Assembly: GCA_027563935.2 (NCBI GenBank) | Contig: CM050447.1 | Location: 15,651,501-15,715,500 of the forward strand | Direction: 5' to 3' | Length of the DNA stretch: 64,000 bases | Origin: Costus lasius | Taxonomy: Eukaryota; Streptophyta; Magnoliopsida; Zingiberales; Costaceae | Shown here: positions 25,201 through 35,435 of the stretch, piece by piece | How positions within the stretch are numbered: position 1 is the stretch's first letter | Layout: every line of letters begins with the position of its first letter | Notes under the pieces: generated by a model | What the model was told of the DNA's origin: nothing | Seen by the model: only the letters and a program-made list of their open reading frames with translations | Database searches by the model: none | Program-made: the position numbers and the translations under genes

Positions 25201-25627
25201 ATGCTTTTGTAAATCCTAGGTAAACATGCTTTTGTTGTATCATTGTTGGCAAATGGAGTATTCCACATCCAAATGATATCTTTTTGACGTGTAACATTCT
25301 TTATAATTTATACACATAATACCTGAGTATATCGATATCAATATCATAAGGTTCCTTGGTTTTCCTTTTATGCTTGGCTTCTCTTCCATTAAAGATTGAT
25401 TGCCTTAGATGGTATAGTTCAATGGGCATTACTAATATAATAAGATGTTTTGCATGTGCTGCAAGGATGATCTGAATAGCACTTATTTTTTCAATCCTCC
25501 CAGTCTAAAGACATTTAATCTTTTTTTGTTAGTTTTATGTAAATAGTGTGGCTCAAAACTTATCTTGGATAACATCGAAAATATGGCTATGTCTTGCACG
25601 TGCACGCTTGCTGTCTGTATATATATA

Positions 25628-25675
<48 letters not shown>

Positions 25676-27911
25676 TTTGTATGTGCAGTGTATATAAGTG
25701 GCGGATTTTAGTAGGCTAAATTGTTTTTTTTTAGTATTTTCTTATATTTATAGGGACAATTGCCCACAATGTGCTTCACATATATCCACCGCTACTTTAT
25801 ACATCTGTTAAGTAATTATTTGTACTAGATAATTAGTTTTAAATTTTTTTCATGAGATACAAGAAATCATATTATTTTTTATCATTCAATATTAATACCA
25901 TAAAATATGATTTGGACTGCCCTATGGTCAAAAGAAAATCATATGCACTAGTTTTATGTACGATGAGTTTCACAGGGCACACACCCTTCTGTCTAATGCA
26001 CGTGATGCACATGTTAATAGGATTACTATATTATGTTGTATTTGACAGCATCCAATATGTTGCTTGTGCATCAAAAAATAGGGAGTCCACTTTGTGCACC
26101 TCCATTTATGCGTGGGCCATGCCTAGGATTTTCACTCGCATGGTCTCACCTAGGAATTGTGAGGCAATTTTTCAGTTCTAATTCACTCGTATAGTTTAAG
26201 ATTTCTTTAGTTTCTCTCTATAGTTTCAAAAAAATCCAATTTCCTATATGTCACAAAGTTTTCACTTTACCAGTATATTTTGTGATTCCATCGCAATTTG
26301 ACTCAAATATTCTCATAGTTATCACTTTACTTATATAGCTGGCTACCAAAAAAGAAAAATCAGCTAATTATGAAGACTTATTTTGATGTTAAATGATGAT
26401 AATAACATTCACTATTGACACTATTTCCATTATGTGGGACATTTATTTGAACTATAGATGGATCTTAGAATGTTAAATGGCTATTTGAAGGTAATTTTTT
26501 TTTTATAAGAAATCTGTGTAACTGAGCAGGAGAGTTTCATAAGCTACATGGAGCAAACTGAGCCTGGATCATGCAACTGAGGAAAATTTGGAATTTTTGA
26601 TATTATGGGAGTCAAAATAAAAGATCCTCAAACTATAGGCGGGTAAAAATGAAACTAAATTTTAATGCTTTTTATTTATTTTTTATGTTCATTTTTTATC
26701 TCAAAAAAGAAAACTAAAAAACTTGAATTGATATGCAAAACCCAGAATTTTGAAAGATTTTTGCTCATCCCTATTAGGGAGATGACACGAGCCAAAATGT
26801 GATGTGTCAGACAAACTGATTTGTGTATGACAACCCTGATAACAGGTAAGTAAACATTGTATAAGAATTTGGGTTTATTTTACACTGAGCCAAGCCTTGG
26901 AGGCAATATAAAAATAGTTGAGGTGCTAGTTAGTTCATCTAGTAAAGATTGTAGCTGTTGATAAAGGTCCTGGGTTTAAATTCCTCTTTCACCATTAACA
27001 ATCACTGCTAGTTAAATGTGAACTTTTGTCTGCCTGCAGTAATTCTCCAGCTTGCGTATTGTATGCACGAGTTAGTATGTGCATCTGCAATGGTCGACTT
27101 GTGAGTGTGGATGTAACTAGGAGGCATTTGCTGCATTCGTTATGATCCTTTTATTCACCTTGATTCTTTTTTTTATTCTAACAAACCTTACATTCTTTAC
27201 CCGTTGACAGGTACTGTAGTAGAGCAAAATCCGTCTTTAAGGAATTGAAAAAAGAACCATTTGTTCTGGAGCTGGATGAGAGAGGTTTGTTTGTAGCATC
27301 TTCGTGCAATGCCTTTGCTAAGCAACACTTCTAGAGAATGAATAATCAAAAAAAGTAAATATCATGTTTGGCCCGTAAAGAGGTACTTTTTCTGAATGCT
27401 TACGTGAAACTCCATTTCTATACTGTGTGCTTAAATTTTGAGATCACATATCAACATATATAATTAGAAGGAACGATAAAATATTATCAAGTCTCTTATA
27501 TTGTAGATGTAGATCATAGATTCCCCATATTATTAGTGGGAGTCCTTTTATACTCTCAAATGACCCTCAGGGATGACTTGTACCCAGGCATGATTGCATT
27601 CTTGTTAGTGTTATTCCTTGTTTGAGTTCATATTTTGTTTTGTTTTCCTTTTTTTTTTTCTGTTGTAGAGGATGGACCTGACATTCAAGACGCATTATCT
27701 GATTTGGTCGGGAGGCGTACAGTCCCTCAAGTGTTTGTTCATGGGGAACACTTGGGTGGCTCTGATGGTAGCAATTTTTTTTCTCTATTTTACTGGGCAA
27801 AATTTAACTAATATTCATTTTGATTTGGCATTCATTACAGATACCGTGGATGCCTATAAAAGTGGGAGACTACTTACTCTTCTTGGTATTGGCTCAAAAG
27901 GTGAAATTTAA
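22288..27911 (+). CDS. CPYC-type glutaredoxin (GRXC3/C4/C6 group)
   Basis: Small thiol-disulfide oxidoreductase that uses glutathione to reduce disulfides or glutathionylated proteins. Exons 22288-22442, 27211-27284, 27669-27767 and 27841-27911 join in phase to 132 codons. The active site CPYC (residues about 51-54) is split by the first intron. Other family marks are the TVPQVF substrate-binding segment and GGSDDT for glutathione binding. The sequence resembles the secretory-pathway class I glutaredoxins, but the N-terminus from this ATG is not a classic signal peptide. The frame stays open upstream, with in-frame ATGs at 22168 and 22099; a start at 22168 would add a 40-residue Ser/Arg/Pro-rich extension. 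The start, and so the cell compartment, is uncertain. The first intron is 4.8 kb. Confidence 0.9.
24430..25600 (+). pseudogene. Decayed LINE (non-LTR retrotransposon) reverse transcriptase, 3' part
   Basis: Plus-strand reading with frame changes gives the usual order of plant LINE ORF2 3' blocks. [12 protein letters not shown] (about 24490-24525) matches the F-EF--LSGL-IN--KS region. [13 protein letters not shown] (about 24617-24655) matches the GSLPIRYLGVPL motif. [16 protein letters not shown] (about 24706-24753) matches [13 protein letters not shown] at about 25365-25390 followed by CVLC-like and LFF blocks (about 25450-25500) matches the C-terminal zinc-binding domain of LINE reverse transcriptases. 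Stops are frequent, and no poly(A) end or target duplication was identified. Confidence 0.65.
25630..25671. repeat. TA dinucleotide microsatellite
   Basis: An uninterrupted AT/TA run of about 21 units in glutaredoxin intron 1, close to the LINE relic. Confidence 0.95.
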
Positions 27912-29457
27912 ACGATGCCCTGAGGTTATCTTTTGAAAAAAGGAAAAATGGAGTGTGCAAGGATCAAATCTACTTAGGTGCAACTAAGGAATATGACGTT
28001 TACTTCTTAAGATTCACGGAGAGTTCATGATCCCACAGTTTGGGGGTACTAAGATGTCTATTTGGTTATCACAAATTTGTTACTTGTGGGCGATGCTTAT
28101 GTTGCATATTCACAATCCATCCACGTATCACGAATTTGTTGCACCAAAACTTTATCTTTCTTTGAAATTTATAAATGGCTCAGTCTTCCAAGAGAAATAA
28201 AAAAATAAAAAGCTAAAAGAGGTAACAGCTAGCCACAAAATGAATGCCAGGTAGATTGTACTTACAATTAGTGCAGCTTTTTTTCTTGAACAATGACATG
28301 GACTTGGACTGCTTAGAGTAAATTACTCACATGTTCTTGGTCAAATATGACTTGTGAATGAAGCAACTTGTCATTTTCGAAAATCTGCATGTTGCCATCC
28401 TAATTACAATTATGATTATCTTAGTCAAATGCCATGACTTTCTATCAGGCTCCAACTCCCAGACACTATCATCCTAATCTTTCCCCTTGCCGAGTCAGAA
28501 AAGCTTACGACCAAGGTTTGGTGTTGACTACCTTGGTCAACCTGCAGAGCTTGACCTAAATTTCTCCAATCACATAATCTTACAAAACAGTGCAATTTTG
28601 CTTGAAGGCTTCATACAGCCAATTTGATCCCCCAGTACTGCATTACTTTATAAAAAAAGGGCATGTCAAATTGTCAATGTCATATTTTTTTAAAAGACGT
28701 CATTCTCACCAGCTCTACATTTCTTGCTTGTCCCAATCTCCAAAATTTGGACTTATTCTACAACAAAAGGGCACATGGCCTCTTTCTTTGTGAATCTTGA
28801 GCAAGGATTCACATCTTGAGCAAGGATTCACAGAGTGTCAATCTTGGGACATAAGAATAACAGGTTGTGGAGTCCAAGAGGGGATCTTTTGTCAACGGTT
28901 TGGTTGTGCATGCATGGACTTTTAATTTATGGCAATCTTGGTGGAGAAAGAAATGTTCTCCCTTCTCAGAGCTATACTTGGGATCAGATGTGGAATATCA
29001 ACAGGGCTCATCATCGTGATTTGCTTTGACCAATTCTTCCATGGTCGACAATGATTTGGTGATCCGAAGCAATTTTAACTCAGCAAATGCAAAGGTTTAG
29101 CTTGATATAGTCAAAGGAACAAATATATCAGCATAATTGGGCCAATAGCACCAATTCCTCTTAGGAAACTGCCAGGAAGCATAATGTTTCAACTTGAACA
29201 AGCATTGAGGAGCAAATTCAAAATCAAAGGGGGTTGAATCCAATATTATAAAGCTTTCATCGCTTCATCATAACGCATTCATTTTCCTCATCAAAGTACA
29301 AGTATAAAAACTCATCCTTACTCCATGGCCTCTCATTATTTCTCCCCTGTCTAGACAACCTCTCTTTCCCTTCTCCTGTGTTCTCTACCTACGCCAACCA
29401 CTTCATTCATTCAACTTTATACGGACTGCCGCCAACAAGGGAACAAACATATACAGC
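27912..29457. other. Intergenic region between glutaredoxin and HD-Zip gene
   Basis: No gene is visible. A 19-bp direct tandem repeat (CTTGAGCAAGGATTCACA unit) lies at 28796-28832, and the HD-Zip promoter at the right end. Confidence 0.55.
29303..29310 (+). promoter_or_regulatory. Candidate TATA box of the HD-Zip gene
   Basis: TATAAAAA in a CT-rich setting, 148 bp upstream of the ATG. This would give a leader of roughly 120 bases. Confidence 0.5.
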
Positions 29458-30231
29458 ATGGAAGAAGGTGAGTGCAGTACCAATCTTGGCCTTGCAATAG
29501 GTGGTGGAGGAAAAGAGTATAAGCCTTCGGCTAAGTTTCACGTCTTGTTTCCACAACATTCACTTACAATGAAAGAGGAAGAGGAGGAAGACGATGACTA
29601 CGAAGACGTAGAGCAAAGCAGTAAACAAAACGTAAGCATATTGAGATGCACGAACTTTGATGAGGAGGAAGCTATAAGTGGTAGCGAAAACAGTAGAAAG
29701 AAGCTTAAGTTGACCAAAGAGCAAATAATGTTGCTTGAAGACAACTTCAGAGAGCACAAAACGCTTAACACGGTTAGTAATTACTTGACTCCTCAATTTG
29801 TTCTACTTATACTAACTTATCTCTAGTTTGATTCCTAACATTTTGTCTTCGTACACAATAATATACATACCATAAGAAATTAACAAATATTGTTTACCAA
29901 GAAAATCTTTGACTTGATTGATTTCGTCTGTAGCCCCAGAAGCAACATCTAGCTGACCGACTAAATATACAACCACGACAAGTGGAAGTATGGTTCCAAA
30001 ATAGAAGAGCCAGGTATATCTTCTACATATCATGCACACCAATGAACTCACACTTAATTTGGAGTCTTTTACTAGTATGAATTTTCAATTTACGTTTGCA
30101 ATTCATGCAGGACCAAGTTGAAGCAAATTGAGGTTGATTATGAGATCCTAAGGCAGCATTGTGCTCGACTAACTGATGAGAACCAAAGGCTAAGGGAAGA
30201 ATTGCAAGAGCTACAATCTAGGAGCCCTTAA
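29458..30231 (+). CDS. HD-Zip class II homeodomain-leucine zipper transcription factor, compact
   Basis: Nuclear DNA-binding protein expected to bind pseudopalindromic CAAT-ATTG sites as a dimer. Exons 29458-29772, 29934-30013 and 30111-30231 join in phase to 171 codons. The homeodomain spans about residues 80-134 with the recognition-helix motif [11 protein letters not shown], and the introns sit inside it. The zipper follows directly, with heptad positions I138, L145, L152, L159 and L166. KLKQ-EVD-E-L after the homeodomain is typical of class II. The N-terminus has LGLAI, a degenerate form of the LxLxL repression motif, and an acidic run at about residues 40-50. The CPSCE redox box that normally follows the class II zipper is absent: the protein stops five residues after the last heptad leucine. 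The family is usually longer (about 200-300 residues). Confidence 0.92.
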
Positions 30232-31534
30232 AAGCTGCGTTTTGGCCATCGGCCGGTTATGTGTGAGAGATTATAGCCATTGGAGCGGTACGAAAAAGAG
30301 CATGAAGGAGGAGAACATGATACCCCATTTAAAGAATTAGCTAAGTCAATCAGATCAATTAATTTTAAAAATACAAGAGAGGACATTATCCTCATTTGCT
30401 TAGTGAATTCAGATTAGTAGCTCTAGTTTAAATTTACATTTTTTTTTACTTTTAGCATCTTGTACACATGAATAATTCATATATAGATACATGTATTTTT
30501 GAGAGGGGTCGCTCTTTATTAGTCCATCCAATCAATTTATGGGAATATCCTTTGTTTTAATTTACGCATTCCATTCTTTAATTTTGAGGCAGCTCTAATT
30601 AAGATACGTACCAATCTTTTGCTACGTAAAATTTCGTAGATTGATCAAATGAACAAACTAAAGTTGATGGAAAAAGAATTTTAATGCCTACAAGCATGGA
30701 AATGAGGCATATGGAATTGCGCATTTATCGTAAATTTAATATTTGTACTCCAAATACCTAAATTAGTTCCCTTTAGATAATTTTCATCCTTATTAATGGA
30801 TTTAGTCTTTTAATCAGACTAATTAATTTGGATCTAATTCAAGTATTAATTGGATATTTCAATTAGGATTGAATTTAGATCTGAATGAAATTCACTAATA
30901 TCGAACTAATGACCACAAACATAAACCATATTTTATATGAACATTTCTAGAGCATGAATCAAAGGGGAAACTAAATATGCCATTAGAGAATAAGCAGTGT
31001 ATTGACCAAACAAACAAAGAGAAAATTTATATTTTGCGATCACAAATAAACTAATCTGTAGGACGATCCACATTTCAATTGACAGAAAAGCTCATATATA
31101 ATTAGCATCAATGAAGAGCTTATAATTAATGGTATTATCTAATTGTGGCTGGTCTCGCCTTCTCCCCTAATTAAGATTATAGTTTTCAGCATTACAATTG
31201 TCATGGCGTTAATTTTAGTTCCCCCATGAGTTGGGATCTTGCCTTTGCAAGAGGCATTTTACTTAATTAAGATTAATTATGGGCTGTATTAAATGTTAAT
31301 TTTAGATGGATCATTTGACCAGTTCCCCATTTACCTTTCTAAAAGCTAGAGAAGTCAACTACAATCAGAGCATTTCATGAGAAGAATCATCTCTTGTTCT
31401 TGTTCGGCAAGGTCAGCACTTTGAATTTCCTTCGCAGCAATTCTAGCTTTTTCTGAATTGTTTGTTCGGGTGATTTATCGGAGAGCTCGAGATTTTACGT
31501 TCATGTTTGTCTAATTTCATCAATGTTGTAGTTC
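30232..31534. other. Intergenic region between HD-Zip and calmodulin-binding gene
   Basis: AT-rich with no gene visible. A likely 5'-untranslated intron of the next gene ends with TTGTAG at about 31531, three bases before its ATG. Confidence 0.5.
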
Positions 31535-32452
31535 ATGGCTACGCCTAGAACAAGAACAATTCACAAGCTCCAAAAGAACAGGAATGCTCCGATCGATCGC
31601 CTCAAGTTCTCATGCCAAAAGGATCGCCCTCCCAAGATCCCGGAGAAGCCGATTCCAAACTATCTGAGGCCTACCGTAAGCTCATGCCAGGCCTCCACCT
31701 CTCGGCACGACCCCCAGCAACAAGCGCCGCCGTTGCCTCCGCAACCCAAGAGCCAGAAGCAAATGTCAGCAAAGCGGGAGAGGTCGGCCGCAGCGCCACC
31801 GTCTGCGCCAGCTCGACGTCGGATTCCGGCAACGAAGCCTCGCACGCCGACCCCTACCCTGCCTCAACGCCCCTCCTCCACCGCGGTGAGCTCGAAGCCG
31901 AGAGCATCGAGAACCGGCCCGGTGGCCTCGCCGATTACCGCGACCTTCGCACTCAGATTACCGAGCTTGGCTAAGGGGCCGAGGAGACCGTTGGCGTTCA
32001 GGAGCCGCCCGAGGGTCAACAAGGCCGCTTTGCTCACACTTGCGGTGATACCTGAAGAGGACGATGAGAAAGCCTCCGACGTCAGCAGCGAGGCGGCGCG
32101 AGAAGAGGACAAGGCCATGGTGAGCGTGAGCGGTGAGGCGGGAGGGGGCGAGAAGGTGCCGCCGGCTTGTGTGGTTGAGGAGGAGGAGGTGATCAAGAAG
32201 AGGGCGAAGCGGAGCAAAGTCAGAGCGCTGGCAGGGGTGTTGGAGTCCGTCTTCTGGCTGCAAAGGAAGTCGGAGCGCAAATCGTGCTCGCAAGAGCAGT
32301 CGCCGCCGAAGGCTATGGTGGTGGCGGCGGAGAGCCGCGGGTGGAGTTGTGGAGCCAATTCACGCGATAAAGACCTGCCGGCGGTGCCAAGGAGTGACGT
32401 GCTGTGGTGGAGTGGCCCGATCGAGAAAGCCAACGGGAGGAGTTGCAGATGA
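31535..32452 (+). CDS. Plant calmodulin-binding-domain protein, short form
   Basis: A single coding exon of 305 residues, basic and Pro/Ser-rich. Near the N-terminus, KPIPNYLRPTVSS (about residues 38-50) matches the KxPNYLRxTxSSCHD motif of plant calmodulin-binding-domain proteins. Towards the C-terminus, KVRALAGVLESVFWLQ (about 226-241) matches the family calmodulin-binding helix (K--AL-GAFE-VISLQ). Between them are low-complexity Pro/Arg and acidic stretches. Known relatives are usually much longer, and the CHD residues after the first motif are replaced (SSCQAS). Role: presumed Ca2+/calmodulin target; the specific function is unknown. The ATG follows a probable 3' splice site by three bases, suggesting an intron in the leader. 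Overlapping frames here are also open because of the high GC content; I prefer this frame because of the two family motifs. Confidence 0.72.
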   Translation: MATPRTRTIHKLQKNRNAPIDRLKFSCQKDRPPKIPEKPIPNYLRPTVSSCQASTSRHDPQQQAPPLPPQPKSQKQMSAKRERSAAAPPSAPARRRIPATKPRTPTPTLPQRPSSTAVSSKPRASRTGPVASPITATFALRLPSLAKGPRRPLAFRSRPRVNKAALLTLAVIPEEDDEKASDVSSEAAREEDKAMVSVSGEAGGGEKVPPACVVEEEEVIKKRAKRSKVRALAGVLESVFWLQRKSERKSCSQEQSPPKAMVVAAESRGWSCGANSRDKDLPAVPRSDVLWWSGPIEKANGRSCR

Positions 32453-34526
32453 AGGCTCACATTTCCTGCCATCACCTGGAATGGAGCACCGGAGCGTAAT
32501 TCGATCAGAGCGATCAAGAGTCAACACAAGAACATTGAGGCCAATAATTAAAAGGCGTTGACCGAGTGAGTACTACATGTGGAGAATTTTAGGGCGCCAT
32601 TAGTTGACTCGAGATTCGACAAAATGAAGTAAAATTGGTGGGCGATGCTAAAAAAATCATATTAAAAACACAAAATTTCCCCCCTTTTTTCTGATGCGAT
32701 TGTTTTATTGAAACAAGTAAAATTTGCTGGTTGTTTTATCTCTTTTGCATTAAAATCAGGCTGACCTTGACTGATTGTTCTATTGATTGTTTTATTGTAT
32801 AATGAGTTTATTAAAATTCATTCATTTCAAATAATGGTGTTAAATTCAATTAGTACACTATTTAGAGATATTGTAGTTCACAATATGATTGGCAAACATC
32901 ATACTATTAAGTACGAGTTATCAAATTATGAAATTTCAAATTTTTTTTCTCTAAGAAATATAGATGAACTATTTGTGTTGCGATTATGACACCAAAACCA
33001 AAAATCTCAATCAAATTTTAAATGTGAAATCAAAGTATAATATAAGTGAAAGAACCACAAAGACAAGAAGCTAGAACCAAAATATATTTATATAATTTTA
33101 TATACCTATTTTATAATAGAAAGGTGCGTTTGTTTAATGAAATATTTTTAAAAATAATTAAATATATTTTTGAATTCTACAAAATGATTGAATTTATAAA
33201 ATATACAAATTATTTTTGTATATAATGGGATAATTGAACTATAGATACTTAACAAAAAGATTATATGTAATTGTAGCCCATGAAATCGACTTTGGTTTGT
33301 GTGGGCATATAATGGCATGTCAAATCGGTGAGGTGAGCCTCATCTTGATCATGTTTAGGCGCAGCTACTTTTTGTCAAGTTATTGGAGCGATCATAATCT
33401 TATCAATCACTTGTCCACTAATCCACAAAAGTTGAACAAAGTGGTGATTTCTTCAATGATGGAAGGGGTTATCTAATCAAAGAAAGGCTTAAGTGACTAT
33501 TTATGAAGAGCTTAGGGTGTAAAAGGTCAATATTTTTATAGAGTAATTTTACTAATACTTTCTAATTAAATAAAGAGTAATAGATAAAATAAATTATACT
33601 AGTAAGTAGATAAATTTTGAACAATTCAACTAATACCTAACTCAATAATATGAGATCAGTGGATCAATGTGCAAAATAATAAAAAAAATTGGTCGGTCTT
33701 AATTTATTGATTTAGAATTTTTTAGGTCGAACACACCGACGTCAGCACTAATTAATTTCTACACTAGGAAAAATTCAGTAACTTAATCAGTATAGATACC
33801 TGATTAATACTAGACAAATTTTAAAAGCATTGTCAAAGGTCAACATGTACAAATATCGTAAATAGAAAAAAAAATTTCTGACGTTGACCAAGAAAACTTC
33901 CAAATGCATTTGCTCGTAGAATCTAGTATGGACTTCATGTGATGGAACTCGGAACATCAATGACGTGGGTAACTAGAAATCCAACTACTCCGGAACACGT
34001 TGACTTATTGACGCTGGCGACCGAGACTTGCCAACCATAATTTGACACGTGGGACGAGTAGGTCGCTGCGGGGGCGGTGAATAATAGCACGTTGACACGT
34101 TGACCCATCTAAGCCGAGACTCTCGTGAGGAATCGATCTTCGAACCTAAAAACGTGGCATTCTCTTCTCTTTTTTTTTCATTATGTCCAAATTCAATTAT
34201 TTTTATTTTATTTTTAAAAGAAAATAATCCGCAGCCAATACCCAATAGAATGTAATCAAGTGGGAATTTGCAAGCGCTGCCTCGCCTGAGGGGCGGTGGA
34301 GGCGTTTCGTTTATTCCTCCAACTCCTCAAAAGCTTTCGTGTGCGACACAGAACAGCGTACAGGGGCGACGGGCGCGTGGCGGTTGGCGCCATCTTGCGC
34401 GAGGAGGGAATGACCTTGCGCCGACCGGGAAACCTGATGCTAGCAGTAGCAGGTAGGTAATGAGGGGAAGTAACGGTCACTCGATTTTTATACCCCCACG
34501 TATCTCCGCTGACGGTGAAACGTTTT
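32453..34526. other. Intergenic region, AT-rich
   Basis: No gene is visible. Scattered AT-only stretches lie at 32640-33230 and 33500-33720. GC content rises from about 34020 towards the promoter of the small-protein gene. Confidence 0.5.
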
Positions 34527-34533
34527 TATAAAG
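34527..34533 (+). promoter_or_regulatory. Candidate TATA box of the small conserved gene
   Basis: TATAAAG at the edge of a GC-rich stretch, followed about 35 bases later by the GT/GA microsatellite that would lie in the transcript leader. Confidence 0.55.
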
Positions 34534-34563
34534 GCGCGAGGCCTCGCGAGTTGTGCGTGTGCC

Positions 34564-34564
<1 letters not shown>

Positions 34565-34615
<51 letters not shown>
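34565..34615. repeat. Compound GT/GA microsatellite
   Basis: About nine GT units pass directly into about sixteen GA units. It lies between the candidate TATA box and the ATG at 34780, so it is probably transcribed in the 5' leader. Confidence 0.95.
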
Positions 34616-34619
<4 letters not shown>

Positions 34620-34779
34620 CGGGGATAAATTAAGGGAAGCGAACCCCACACCATACGAGGAGGCGGCCATAGAGGAAGCGGAGTGCAGGAGAGTGGAGCG
34701 TGCAAGAGACGGACTGGCCGGAGCAGGGAAGCTAGGGTCGCTCGCCGGCTTCCGGCGGCGGAGAATAGGAGTAAAGGTG

Positions 34780-35435
34780 ATGTCTTGGTGGCAGAGGAAG
34801 CTGGTGTTCCCCGTCAAGCGAGCTTGGCTCGTCGTCTTCTCCCGTGTCAAGTCTCGGAAGCATGGTAATTCATCTTTCTTTCTCTCTATTACTCTGTTTC
34901 CAAGGTACTCTGTTTTTATGTAGATGTATTGGTTCAGACTCTGTTTCTGTAGTTGCTGGTAAAGCAGAGATAAGGGACTGACTTACGTAGACGGTTCTTT
35001 GTTCTTAATGATCATTTATTCCTTGATAAATCAAGTTGAGATTTTAAAAAAAAAATTCCCTTTTTTTTTTGTTATTTTGTGATGAGCCTATCAAGATAGC
35101 ACCTGAAAGAGAGAAAGCAGAAGCAATTCAGGAACAGAACAAAATGACCCCCTTGGTGTCACTGTCAGAGTGTTCCTTGTTCTAAGTCATCTTTGCAAGG
35201 GAAGGATTCAGAGTATTCACGCTGCTTTCTTCTACTTTGTACAGGTGGAGGGATTCTGCAATTGTACGATGATGTGCAGATGTGCGGATATGAAGATGTC
35301 CAGGTGATGTGGGAGATGTTGACCCGGCCGCATGAGATGGAGACGGCGACCATGGCCAAGCAGCGCAAGGCATCGTTCTGGAGGCTGTCGTCTTGGTACA
35401 GCAGACGACTGAAACCAATCAGTGGAACAGTTTGA
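34780..35435 (+). CDS. Small conserved plant protein of unknown function (MSWW start)
   Basis: Exons 34780-34864 and 35245-35435 join within a glycine codon to give 91 residues. The ATG at 34780 is the first in-frame ATG after the microsatellite leader. The protein is basic and starts MSWWQRKLVFPVKRAW, followed by a middle segment LYDDVQMCGYEDVQVMWEML and a basic aromatic tail (FWRLSSWYSRRL). I recall plant proteins of about this size with the same start and YDDVQ-CGYEDVQVMWEML core, so this looks like a conserved family, but I know of no assigned function. No membrane segment or signal peptide is clear; the N-terminal half could form an amphipathic basic helix. Confidence is high that it is a gene, low on any role. 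Confidence 0.78.

Larger units (their letters stand above)
22443..27210 (+). other. Glutaredoxin intron 1 with repeat content
   Basis: The intron splits the cysteine-proline pair of the active site. It contains a palindromic repeat-like block (about 23985-24305), a decayed LINE (24430-25600) and a TA microsatellite (25630-25671). The rest is AT-rich with nothing recognisable. Confidence 0.75.

Noticed and set aside
31612..32517. Alternative long open frames overlapping the calmodulin-binding gene on both strands
   Set aside because: High GC opens all frames; only the 31535-32452 frame carries family motifs.
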